Shown here in pieces: positions 1 to 7,471 of a stretch of DNA of 64,000 nucleotides. This DNA is from CAYWPG01 sp964460035. GTDB taxonomy: Bacteria; Pseudomonadota; Gammaproteobacteria; Nitrococcales; AK92. The position numbers and the translations under genes are program-made. The first letter of the stretch is position 1, and each line of letters begins with the position of its first letter. The notes beneath the pieces were generated by a model. That model was not told the origin of the DNA, searched no databases, and saw nothing but the letters and a program-made list of their open reading frames with translations. The stretch covers positions 32,223 through 96,222 of the forward strand of contig CAYWPG010000012.1 of the NCBI GenBank assembly GCA_964460035.1, in the 5' to 3' direction.

Positions 1-1145
1 TCGCGGCCGATCAGCATCCGCCGGATCTCGCTGGTACCCGCGCCGATCTCATAGAGCTTCGCATCGCGCAACAGGCGCCCCGTGGGGTAGTCGTTGATGT
101 AACCGTTACCGCCCAAGGCCTGGATCGCCTCCAGCGCCATCCAAGTCGCCTTTTCCGCGGCATAGAGAATCGCGCCGGCGGCGTCCTTGCGCGTGGTCTC
201 GCCCCGATCGCAGGCACGCCCGACGGCATAGACGTACGCCCTGCAAGCGCTCAGGGTGGTGTACATATCGGCCAGCTTGCCTTGCATGAGCTGGAACTCG
301 CCGATGGCCTGGCCGAACTGCTTGCGTTCGTGCACATATGGGATCACCACATCCATACACGCTTGCATGATCCCCAGCGGCCCGGCCGCCAGCACCGCGC
401 GCTCGTAATCCAACCCGGACATGAGCACGCGCACTCCGCCGTCTACCTCGCCGAGCACGTTCTCCTCGGGCACCTCGCAGTCCTCGAACACCAGCTCGCA
501 GGTATTCGAGCCGCGCATACCCAGCTTGTCCAGTTTCTGAGCGGTGGAGAAGCCGGACATGCCCTTCTCGACGATGAATGCGGTAATCCCGCGGCTGCCC
601 GCCTCCAGATTCGTCTTCGCGTAGACCACCAGGGTGTCGGCATCGGGTCCGTTGGTGATCCACATCTTGTTGCCGTTGAGAACGTAGCGATCGCCCTTCT
701 TGACGGCGCGCAAGCGCATGGAAACCACGTCCGACCCCGCGCCCGGCTCGGACATGGCAAGCGCGCCTATGTGCTCGCCCGAGATCAGTTTGGGCAGATA
801 CTTTTCCTTTTGCGCTTTGGTGCCGTTGAGGTGGATCTGATTGACGCAGAGGTTGGAGTGCGCACCGTAGGACAGCCCCACCGAAGCCGAAGCACGGGAA
901 ATCTCCTCCATGGCGATCTGATGCGCCAGATACCCCATGGCGCTACCTCCGTATTCTTCGCTGACGGTGATGCCCAGCAGCCCCATATCGCCCAGCTTGC
1001 GCCACAGGTCCATAGGGAACTCGTTGCTGACATCGATTTCGTGCGCGCGCGGAGCAATCTCCTCGGCTGCGAACGCCGCCACAGAGGCCCGCAGCATGTC
1101 AATCTCCGGGCCCAAGCCGAAGTCTAGTTGGGGATACTGGATCAT
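1..1145 (-). CDS. ivd: Isovaleryl-CoA dehydrogenase (3' end outside window)
   Basis: FAD-dependent oxidation of isovaleryl-CoA to 3-methylcrotonyl-CoA, the committed step of leucine catabolism, passing electrons to ETF. About 381 residues are visible and the frame is still open at base 1, so the last few residues are missing. The acyl-CoA dehydrogenase signature ALAMSEPGAGSDV is at about 129-140. Glu248 in GLDYERAVLAAGPLG occupies the place of the isovaleryl-CoA-specific catalytic glutamate (GLDLERLVLAGGPLG in other family members), which separates it from short- and medium-chain enzymes. The C-terminal GTSEIRRMLIGR motif is present. The ATG at 1143-1145 is preceded 9 bases away by a perfect AAGGAGGA. 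It lies downstream of the MerR regulator on the same strand with a LiuR-type box between them. The rest of the liu operon (carboxylase, hydratase, lyase) would be expected just outside the window. Confidence 0.93.
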   Translation of the reverse strand, partial: MIQYPQLDFGLGPEIDMLRASVAAFAAEEIAPRAHEIDVSNEFPMDLWRKLGDMGLLGITVSEEYGGSAMGYLAHQIAMEEISRASASVGLSYGAHSNLCVNQIHLNGTKAQKEKYLPKLISGEHIGALAMSEPGAGSDVVSMRLRAVKKGDRYVLNGNKMWITNGPDADTLVVYAKTNLEAGSRGITAFIVEKGMSGFSTAQKLDKLGMRGSNTCELVFEDCEVPEENVLGEVDGGVRVLMSGLDYERAVLAAGPLGIMQACMDVVIPYVHERKQFGQAIGEFQLMQGKLADMYTTLSACRAYVYAVGRACDRGETTRKDAAGAILYAAEKATWMALEAIQALGGNGYINDYPTGRLLRDAKLYEIGAGTSEIRRMLIGR

Positions 1146-1186
1146 GCAGAACGCTCCTCCTTAGCGTGCTTCGTGGTTTTTCGGCG

Positions 1187-1215
1187 AGCTTAGCTATCGT
1201 TTACGTAAGCGTCAA
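1187..1215 (-). promoter_or_regulatory. ivd promoter overlapping a LiuR-type operator
   Basis: On the minus strand TTGACG (1210-1215) and TAAGCT (1187-1192) are 17 bases apart, a plausible sigma-70 promoter for ivd. The -35 hexamer is one half of an imperfect 16-bp palindrome, TTTACGTAAGCGTCAA (1200-1215), with the form TTnACG-N4-CGTnAA. This resembles sites used by LiuR-type MerR regulators. The location between liuR and ivd fits control by that protein; binding itself is inferred. Confidence 0.55.
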
Positions 1216-1322
1216 CTTAGTCGCAAACCAAGACGCGCGCGACAAAGAACAAGCCGTCGGAGCGTTAACGCCGCTAGCGCGCTCTGCGGAGGGCCAGTGT
1301 AGAACTCCTGTGGCAGAGACGG

Positions 1323-1769
1323 TCAGGAGGCGGAACTTTGCTCGGCCTGAGCCCGCTCCTGCTCGGCCAGCAGCTTCTCGCAGTGCGCGTAAGACTGCTC
1401 GAGCTCGGCCAGGGTCTGCTCCAGATCGCGCATCTGCTGCAGCAGATGCTCTCGTTTCTCGCGCAGCACCTGCAGGTAGTAGCGCAGCTGCTTGGCCTCG
1501 CCATGCGCCTGGTCGTACAGAACGAAGGTTTCCTGTATCTCGGCTAGCGTGAAGCCCAGGCGCTTGCCGCGCAGAATCAGCTTCAGGCGAGCGCGATCGC
1601 GGCGCCGGTATAGCCGCCTGTTTCCCACGCGCACGGGAGCGAGCAAACCCTGATCCTCGTAGAAGCGAATGGCGCGAGTGGTAATTCCGAACTCACGCGC
1701 CAATTCGCCGATGGTGTAGGTCGCGCCCTTGGGAACTTTTGTGCCAGTGACGGATTTGGTCTGAGTCAT
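1323..1769 (-). CDS. liuR: MerR-family regulator, LiuR-like
   Basis: DNA-binding regulator of 148 residues. A winged helix-turn-helix near the N-terminus (YTIGELAREFGITTRAIRFY, about 17-36) is followed by the MerR wing (RLYRRRDRARL) and a long C-terminal dimerisation coiled coil (about 90-140) rich in Gln, Glu and Leu. There is no Cys-X7-Cys metal site, so it is not a metal sensor. Its position directly upstream of and co-directional with isovaleryl-CoA dehydrogenase is the classic liuR-liuA arrangement of gammaproteobacterial branched-chain amino-acid catabolism. The ATG at 1767-1769 has no strong ribosome-binding site. It is divergent from the thioesterase gene across an 89-base gap that holds a weak second LiuR-like site (1803-1819). 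Confidence 0.85.
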   Translation of the reverse strand: MTQTKSVTGTKVPKGATYTIGELAREFGITTRAIRFYEDQGLLAPVRVGNRRLYRRRDRARLKLILRGKRLGFTLAEIQETFVLYDQAHGEAKQLRYYLQVLREKREHLLQQMRDLEQTLAELEQSYAHCEKLLAEQERAQAEQSSAS

Positions 1770-1858
1770 ATTGATCTGCCGCTCTTCAACCGGCTATCTT
1801 CCTTTACCACAAACGTTAACACACCCCTTCCCCACCAACCCGACGACTGGGGGCAAGC

Positions 1859-2296
1859 ATGCACGCCCGGAACCCCGCTTACCGTGAGCGGGTCGCCGCC
1901 ATCATCGCCAATGCCCGCTTCGTCCAGCAGCTGGGGCTACAACTCGTCCACTGCGGCCCCGGCTGGTGCGAAACGCGCCTGGCGATCACCCCCGATCACT
2001 GGCAGCAGGACCGCTTCGTGCATGCGGGAGTACAAGCCACGGTCGCTGATCACACTGCCGGCTGCGCCGGCCTGACCTTGCTCGCGGCGGAAGAGCTTAT
2101 CCTTTCCGTAGAGTTCAAGATCAACCTGCTGCGCCCGGCGCAAGGCTCTTCGCTGCGGTGTCGCGCCGAGGTGCTCAAGCCGGGGCGCACGCTTGTCGTG
2201 GCCGAATCCTCGGTCTACGCCGGCGGCCCACAGGAGGAAGTGCTGACCGCTAAAGCGACGGTCACGCTCGCCGTGGTACCCCCCGCATCCCGCTAG
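1859..2296 (+). CDS. PaaI-type hot-dog thioesterase
   Basis: Predicted acyl-CoA thioesterase, 145 residues, a single hot-dog domain of the PaaI/YbgC class. The motif FVHAGVQATVADHTAGCAG (about 52-70) corresponds to the central helix and catalytic region HGGxxxxLxDxAxGxA of this family, with Asp64 as the likely active-site acid. ATG at 1859 follows GGGGG by six bases. It is divergent from liuR and probably shares its control region, so hydrolysis of a leucine-pathway acyl-CoA or release of trapped CoA is a reasonable inference; the substrate cannot be read from sequence. Confidence 0.8.
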   Translation: MHARNPAYRERVAAIIANARFVQQLGLQLVHCGPGWCETRLAITPDHWQQDRFVHAGVQATVADHTAGCAGLTLLAAEELILSVEFKINLLRPAQGSSLRCRAEVLKPGRTLVVAESSVYAGGPQEEVLTAKATVTLAVVPPASR

Positions 2297-2616
2297 CTCG
2301 CCGCGGCGGGCGCCCGAACCGACAGAAACGCGTTGCTGCAGCGCTCGGATTCTTGCCAAAAGCTGGGCATTTTTTACGTTAGCATTCGCATAATCTGATG
2401 GACGCCAACACAGAAAGGCGCTCGCACATAGCTCGCAATTCCCACAAGTCGTGTGCACGCAGTGACGGGAAGGACGATGCCGAGTCCGAACCGTAAAACG
2501 GCTCACGACTACAACTTTAGTATATAAAGGCGGTCGACTATAGTAGTCAGCGAGGCCGACACAATTTGAGACAGTGACAACGATCGTCACAAAAACGAAC
2601 GAAAGGGAACTCGAGA
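2297..2616 (+). other. Intergenic leader upstream of the LeuB-like gene
   Basis: This 320-base stretch carries no gene I can support. It contains a sigma-70-like pair TTGCCA (2353-2358) and TACGTT (2375-2380) with 16-base spacing. There is also an AT-rich segment with TATATAA near 2520 and a small inverted repeat GACTATAGTAGTC near 2534-2546 that could be an operator. It ends at the ribosome-binding site of the short upstream ORF. Confidence 0.35.
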
Positions 2617-2709
2617 ATGCCTCTTACCCCTCACCACCTTCTCTATCCAAGATCCCTAACGCACGCCCTGGCTGTCGCGACTCCGCTTGCATGCTGGGGG
2701 TGCGCATGA
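2617..2709 (+). CDS. 30-codon upstream ORF, possible leader peptide
   Basis: Short ORF with a good ribosome-binding site (AAGGGA at 2603-2608, 8 bases before ATG). It encodes 30 residues of which six are leucine, with a Leu-Leu pair at 8-9 and a His-His pair at 6-7. Its TGA (2707-2709) overlaps the ATG of the LeuB-like gene (2706-2708) in the ATGA arrangement, so the two would be translationally coupled. The leucine content recalls leucine-operon leader peptides, but no clear pair of alternative terminator/antiterminator stems is visible. It may simply be a coupling ORF. Not previously known to me. Confidence 0.4.
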   Translation: MPLTPHHLLYPRSLTHALAVATPLACWGCA

Positions 2710-3830
2710 CCATAAAACGACTGTTGGTGCTCGCTGGCGATGGCATCGGCCCGGAAGTCATGGCAGAAGCGCGCCGCGTCGCCCAGTGGTTTATCTACAG
2801 GCACGACCTCCCCGCCGAGTTGGTGGAAGCGCCGTTCGGCCTCTCGGCCTATGAAGCGACAGGCGACATTCTGCCAACGCGCACCTTGGAGGAAATGCAC
2901 CGTGCAGATGCCATCCTATTCGGCGCCATGGGCGGCCCGGAGTATGAGCGCATCCCGGCGCCCATCCGCCGCGCCGGCAGCCTGCTGAGGATTCGCAAGG
3001 AATTGGGGCTGTTCGCGAACGTCCGCCCCGTGCGCCACTGGCCCATGCTCGGCAGCGCCTGCCCACTGCGCGACGAAGTCGCGGCCGGGACCGATCTGGT
3101 CATCGTTCGCGAGAACATCAGCGGCATTTTCTATGGCGTGCCGCGCGGCATCGAGAACCTCCCCGACGGCGGCCGGCGCGCTTACAACACCCAGTCCTAC
3201 ACCACCGACGAGATTGAGCGGGTGGCCAGGGTCGCTTTCGAACTCGCCCGCAATCGCCGCGGCGAGGTCTGTTCCATCGACAAGTCCAACGTACTGATAA
3301 GCAGCGCCTTCTGGCGCGACACGGTACAGCAGCTGCACGACTCCAGCTATCCGGACGTGCGGCTGCGGCACATGCTGGTCGACAACTGCAACATGCAGCT
3401 GATGTCGGCGCCTTCGCAATTCGACGTGCTGCTTGCCGACAACATGTTCGGCGACATCCTCTCGGAAGGCGCCGGCGCTATTGCCGGTTCCTTGGGGCTG
3501 CTGCCATCGGCCTCGCTGGGCGACCGTGATCCCGGCGGGCGGCTCGCGGCGCTGTACGAGCCCGTGCACGGCAGTGCGCCCGACATCGCCGGCATGAACA
3601 TCGCCAACCCGCTTGCGGCAATTCTCAGCTTCGCCTTGTGCCTGCGGTACACGTTCCGGCTGCCGGAGTGGGCCGAACTGGTGGAGAACGCAGTAAGAGA
3701 CGTATTGGCTGCCGGTTACGCCACCCGCGATATAGTCCACCCGGGTGCCCGCATCGTCGGCACGCGCGAAATGGGCGACGCGGTACTGTCCGCTCTGGAG
3801 CAGACCAGCGTTCAGCTCAAGATCGCTTAG
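2706..3830 (+). CDS. LeuB-like 3-isopropylmalate/isocitrate-type dehydrogenase, divergent
   Basis: NAD-dependent beta-decarboxylating dehydrogenase of the LeuB/Icd family, 374 residues. Present are the nucleotide-site segment GDGIGPEV (11-18), substrate-binding arginines in LLRIRKELGLFANVRP, the catalytic lysine K193 (IDKSNVL), D226 (VDNCNMQL) and the family signature NMFGDILSEGAGAIAGSLGL. Two oddities: the IYFG motif carrying the catalytic tyrosine reads IFYG (142-143 swapped), and the second metal-ligand Asp (GDILSD) is Glu254. The open frame extends upstream to 2574, but ATG 2706 starts the Rossmann-like strand, follows GGGGG and overlaps the upstream ORF stop. No leuC, leuD or leuA is nearby, so it may be a paralogue acting on another 2-hydroxy-3-carboxy acid. 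Confidence 0.8.
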   Translation: MTIKRLLVLAGDGIGPEVMAEARRVAQWFIYRHDLPAELVEAPFGLSAYEATGDILPTRTLEEMHRADAILFGAMGGPEYERIPAPIRRAGSLLRIRKELGLFANVRPVRHWPMLGSACPLRDEVAAGTDLVIVRENISGIFYGVPRGIENLPDGGRRAYNTQSYTTDEIERVARVAFELARNRRGEVCSIDKSNVLISSAFWRDTVQQLHDSSYPDVRLRHMLVDNCNMQLMSAPSQFDVLLADNMFGDILSEGAGAIAGSLGLLPSASLGDRDPGGRLAALYEPVHGSAPDIAGMNIANPLAAILSFALCLRYTFRLPEWAELVENAVRDVLAAGYATRDIVHPGARIVGTREMGDAVLSALEQTSVQLKIA

Positions 3831-3836
3831 CCTGCA

Positions 3837-5183
3837 CTAGCGCCGTTTGAGGGCATCGATCAGCGTCAGCGCCGACTCGCCCGTTTCCTTGTGTCTGCGC
3901 AGCAGTTCCAGCAGCGTCTGCTGCGAGCCGAAACGCTCCTTGTCGTAGCGTGTCGGCAAATGCGACAACAGCTGGGGAGGCGGCGCGCTGCGCGAGATCT
4001 CCGCCGTCGCGGCCGGCTTTGGCGGTGGCGGCGGCGGCAGCGCCGCCGCTATTCGCTGTGCCATTTGTTGCAGCAGGTCGGTATCGGGAGCAGGCCTCTC
4101 GGCCAGCCAGTCGATCAGGGTCAACGGATCGATCGGCAAGCGCCCGAAACGATGCAGGAACGCCTGATATACGGCGCCCAACAAGTCCTCCAACGCTGCG
4201 GCCGAAACCTCGGGCTGTTCCATCAGCGCCAACAGCTGCTCCTTGAGCTTGCCCGGATCGTCGGCCACCGGCTCGCTGACCGTTGCCGCCTGGTCGGCCG
4301 CTGGTTCTGCCTGCCGCTGCAGGCGGTACCTACGCTGCCAGTACGCGGCAAAGCCGTAAGGCGGCGCCTGCTGCGGAACCGCCCTGAGCAGCGCATCCGC
4401 GAGCCGTACGAAACTGCGGCAGGAAGGATCGCTGAGGGGAAAAAGCGCGACCGGGCTCTGCAACGTCACCGCAGCGCGCAGACTCTCGTCGCGCAGCAAA
4501 AAGCCCAAGGACTCAGTCTGCACATCCAGGTAAGTCTTTACCGCCGCGCTGAAGCGATGGTAGACCTCGCGCGCCTCATTGGCGCTGCCGGCCATATTGA
4601 CGACCACTTGGTAGCGCAAGCGCCGACGCCGCTGCAACAGCCGAATCATGGAAAAAGCATCGGTCAGCGACGTCGGCTCAGGCGTAATCACCAGCAGGAC
4701 CTGATGCGCGGAACAGGCGTAGTCCAGGGTCGCATCGGCAATTCCGGCGGCGGTATCCAACAGGAAGAAATCGAAATCGCCTTCGATCTTGGCCAACTCG
4801 CGTGTCAACCGAAGCTGGTGGCGAGGCAGTAGACGCACGCAGTCGCTGATCCCATTGGCGCCCGGGATCACTTTCAGCGCATAAGGGCCTTCGAGAATGA
4901 TGTCCTCTATCGGCTTACCGCCGAAGATTACGTGCTCGAGGCTGTACTGCGGCTGCAGGCCGAGCAGAATATTGACGTTAGCCAGGCCGGTATCGGCATC
5001 GAAAACGCACACGCGGTGGCCTGCACGCGCCAGTGCAATCCCCACGTTCACCGAAATACTGGACTTGCCAACACCTCCCTTGCCGCTGGTAACGGCAATA
5101 ACATGCGGCAACTGGCAATCCCCCCCCAGGCAGTGAGCGTTTTTATTAGCGTGCCAACACGAATCCGCCGGGATATTGTCCAT
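3837..5183 (-). CDS. FleN/FlhG-like MinD-type ATPase with long C-terminal extension
   Basis: P-loop ATPase of the MinD/ParA group, 448 residues from ATG 5183 (a GTG at 5201 would add six). The deviant Walker A SGKGGVGKSS is near residue 33, the switch region FDADTGLANVNILLG follows, and FLLDTAAGIADATLDY provides Walker B. These segments and the following GGKPIEDIILEGP resemble FleN/FlhG, which control flagellar number, but no flagellar gene is in this window. After about residue 270 it has an additional 180-residue part ending in a poly-proline linker (PPPPPPKP) and a basic helical tail, not typical of FleN. It is convergent with the LeuB-like gene (6-base gap) and divergent from the HDOD kinase. 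The role is probably spatial organisation of a polar or membrane machine; the partner is unknown. Confidence 0.75.
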   Translation of the reverse strand: MDNIPADSCWHANKNAHCLGGDCQLPHVIAVTSGKGGVGKSSISVNVGIALARAGHRVCVFDADTGLANVNILLGLQPQYSLEHVIFGGKPIEDIILEGPYALKVIPGANGISDCVRLLPRHQLRLTRELAKIEGDFDFFLLDTAAGIADATLDYACSAHQVLLVITPEPTSLTDAFSMIRLLQRRRRLRYQVVVNMAGSANEAREVYHRFSAAVKTYLDVQTESLGFLLRDESLRAAVTLQSPVALFPLSDPSCRSFVRLADALLRAVPQQAPPYGFAAYWQRRYRLQRQAEPAADQAATVSEPVADDPGKLKEQLLALMEQPEVSAAALEDLLGAVYQAFLHRFGRLPIDPLTLIDWLAERPAPDTDLLQQMAQRIAAALPPPPPPKPAATAEISRSAPPPQLLSHLPTRYDKERFGSQQTLLELLRRHKETGESALTLIDALKRR

Positions 5184-5284
5184 ATCCCGTACCAAGATCA
5201 CGAATACGCCTGTCGCATCGACGGCTTATGATGCTGCGAAGATTAGCAAACAGTGGTACAAAGACGGTAGTTTCAGAACAATGA

Positions 5285-5307
5285 GCGCACGTTCACGTGC
5301 GCCTTTT
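5285..5307 (+). terminator. Terminator-like hairpin in the leader of the HDOD kinase
   Basis: Perfect 7-bp stem GCGCACG (5285-5291) and CGTGCGC (5296-5302) with loop TTCA, followed by CTTTT. It lies 43 bases upstream of the chosen ATG (5350). It could attenuate the kinase transcript and argues against starts at 5176 or 5281. Confidence 0.5.
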
Positions 5308-5349
5308 CGATCGCACACTCATTTATACCGCAAACTGCCAGGACTGCCC

Positions 5350-7413
5350 ATGGCGACAAAAAGTCGCGCCGTAAATCATTTGCCGAGCCTGCCCCAGGTC
5401 ATGGTTCGAGTGCTGGATGCCGTCAATGGTGACCTCGGCGATTTTCAGCAATTGGCTGAGATCGTGCGCCAGGATGCGGCTATTTCGGCACGCTTGATCG
5501 AGGTCGCCAACTCCAGCAGTTTCAGCCGCGGCGCGCCCTGCCGGACAGTAGAGTCGGCATTGCTGCAGCTGGGCACCGAAACCATCAGAACCCTGGTAAT
5601 TACGGCGGCCATCAAGCAGTTCTTCAATCGCTTTCAGCACCGTCACGACGGTTTTCTCAAACTGTTCTGGCGGCGCTCTCTGATCGGTGCGAGCCTGGCG
5701 CATATCCTGGCCAACCTGAGCGGCTACCGCTCGCCCGATCACGCCTATCTCTGCGGTCTGCTGACCGACGTGGGCCAGCTCGTACTCCTCAATCAACATG
5801 GCGATACCTATACGGAGTGCTGGTACGCGGCGGCCGACGACCACGCGCTGGTCGAAGCCGAGCGCGCCCTGTTCGGCCGCAGCCATTGCGATGTCGGCGC
5901 CGAGCTCATGGAGCGCTGGCGCGTCAGCGGCTTCATGGCGGACGCTATACGGTATCAGCACGAGGACATAGGCGCCGTTCGCGACGCCCATCACCTGGTA
6001 AAAGTCATAAATCTCGCCAGTCAGCTAAGCGCGCCCGACGGCCCGTCCGACACCGCCATTGCCCGCGCGGGAGAACTCTTCGATCTGCACGAGGACCTGA
6101 CGCGGGAGCTGCATGAACGGGTGGCGGAGGACATCGCTCGCACGGCGCGCAGCCTGGGAATCGACCTGGACACCGAGGACACGCGCGATATGGCGGCCGC
6201 CGAACAACGGGTGGGCGAGCACTTGAGCAATCTTGCCCAGATCGGCCATCTCAGCAGCGCTATCTGGCAGGCTCATAACCTCTCCGCGCTCGAACAGGCC
6301 ATCCGCCGCACCGTTTACATAACGCTGGGTGTCGAACACTGCGTACTGTTCCGTCTCTCCAAGGGCGGCCGGCATCTGCATGCCAGTCTTGCAGAGCCAA
6401 GCGACGGCTCCGCGACAGAACCCGATCTGGTGCTCCCGCTGCTCGCGGGACGCAGTGTGGTCAGCGACGCGCTGCTGGAGCAGCGTCCGCTGGACAGCAA
6501 GCAGCGGGAGCTGCGCGCTGTAGTCGACCGCCAGCTGCTGCGACAATGCCGAAGCAAGCGTCTACTGGCTGTGCCGCTGCTGCATCAGACTCAGCCGGTC
6601 GGCGTACTGGTCTTGGGCATAGGAACCGAGGACTGGCCCGCCTCGCCACCGCTGCTGGCCACCTTGTGCCGTGAAATCGCGGCAGCGCTGGCACGTCAGC
6701 ACGAGCGGGCCTCGGGAGGGTCGCCGGCAGCAGCCCCCGATGCACTGCGCCAGCGCGTACACGAAGCGGTGCACGAAGCGGGCAATCCGCTCAGCATTAT
6801 TGGCAACTATCTGGAAACGTTGCGCGTGCGCCTGGGCGAAGGGCACGAGGCTCATGAGGACATCGAACTGATCAAGCAGGAAATCGAGCGCGTCGGTTCG
6901 ATCCTGCTCCGCCTCACCACAGCCGACGCCAGCACCGACAAAGCGCCCACGGCAGGGCCCCGCTTGGATATCAACCGGCTCGTGGAACAGCTGGCATCCA
7001 TATTCGGCAGTTCCATCTGCGCGGCACGCAATATCGAGCTGGAGCTGCGCCTGGCGTCCGAGCTGCCCCCAGTGGCGGCCAGTACCGCGCATATAAAGCA
7101 AATTCTCACCAATTTGGTAAAGAACGCCACTGAAGCGTTATCCGAGGGCGGAAAGATCGTCATAGCTACCGCCGGTAACGTACGGGTCGGCAACATGCGA
7201 TTCGTGCAGATCAGCGTGGAAGACAATGGCCCGGGAATTCCGGACACAGTAATGAAGAATCTGTTTTCGCCGCTGGACTCCAGCAGCAAACGCGGTGCGC
7301 ATGCCGGCCTTGGGCTTAGCATAACCAAACGCCTGGTAGACGAGCTGAAGGGCACGATAATGTGCCGCAGCGACCGCTCCGGAACGTCGTTTCAAGTGCT
7401 GATTCCCGAATGA
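5350..7413 (+). CDS. HDOD-GAF sensor histidine kinase
   Basis: Soluble signalling protein of 687 residues. The HDOD domain (about 10-205) begins LPSLPQVMVRVLDAV. A GAF-like sensor domain spans about 295-440. The histidine kinase core has phospho-acceptor His475 in VHEAGNPLSIIGNYL, N-box NLVKNATEAL, G1 box VEDNGPGIPD and G2 box GAHAGLGLSI. No membrane segment is seen. ATG 5350 has AGGA six bases upstream; earlier in-frame ATGs (5176, 5281) overlap the divergent gene or the leader hairpin. It sits 58 bases before a REC-PAS-GGDEF-EAL regulator that is its likely phosphotransfer partner. HDOD proteins often control cell-cycle, motility or c-di-GMP behaviour; the ligand is unknown. Confidence 0.85.
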   Translation: MATKSRAVNHLPSLPQVMVRVLDAVNGDLGDFQQLAEIVRQDAAISARLIEVANSSSFSRGAPCRTVESALLQLGTETIRTLVITAAIKQFFNRFQHRHDGFLKLFWRRSLIGASLAHILANLSGYRSPDHAYLCGLLTDVGQLVLLNQHGDTYTECWYAAADDHALVEAERALFGRSHCDVGAELMERWRVSGFMADAIRYQHEDIGAVRDAHHLVKVINLASQLSAPDGPSDTAIARAGELFDLHEDLTRELHERVAEDIARTARSLGIDLDTEDTRDMAAAEQRVGEHLSNLAQIGHLSSAIWQAHNLSALEQAIRRTVYITLGVEHCVLFRLSKGGRHLHASLAEPSDGSATEPDLVLPLLAGRSVVSDALLEQRPLDSKQRELRAVVDRQLLRQCRSKRLLAVPLLHQTQPVGVLVLGIGTEDWPASPPLLATLCREIAAALARQHERASGGSPAAAPDALRQRVHEAVHEAGNPLSIIGNYLETLRVRLGEGHEAHEDIELIKQEIERVGSILLRLTTADASTDKAPTAGPRLDINRLVEQLASIFGSSICAARNIELELRLASELPPVAASTAHIKQILTNLVKNATEALSEGGKIVIATAGNVRVGNMRFVQISVEDNGPGIPDTVMKNLFSPLDSSSKRGAHAGLGLSITKRLVDELKGTIMCRSDRSGTSFQVLIPE

Positions 7414-7471
7414 ATGCCAAGGCATCGCCGTTCGTAGTGCAGTTGATAACCGCAGGGAGTGCCGTTCGATC

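Noticed and set aside
3837..5183. Calling the ATPase FlhG/FleN outright
   Set aside because: No flagellar genes nearby and the C-terminal extension is atypical; only similarity to that group is claimed.
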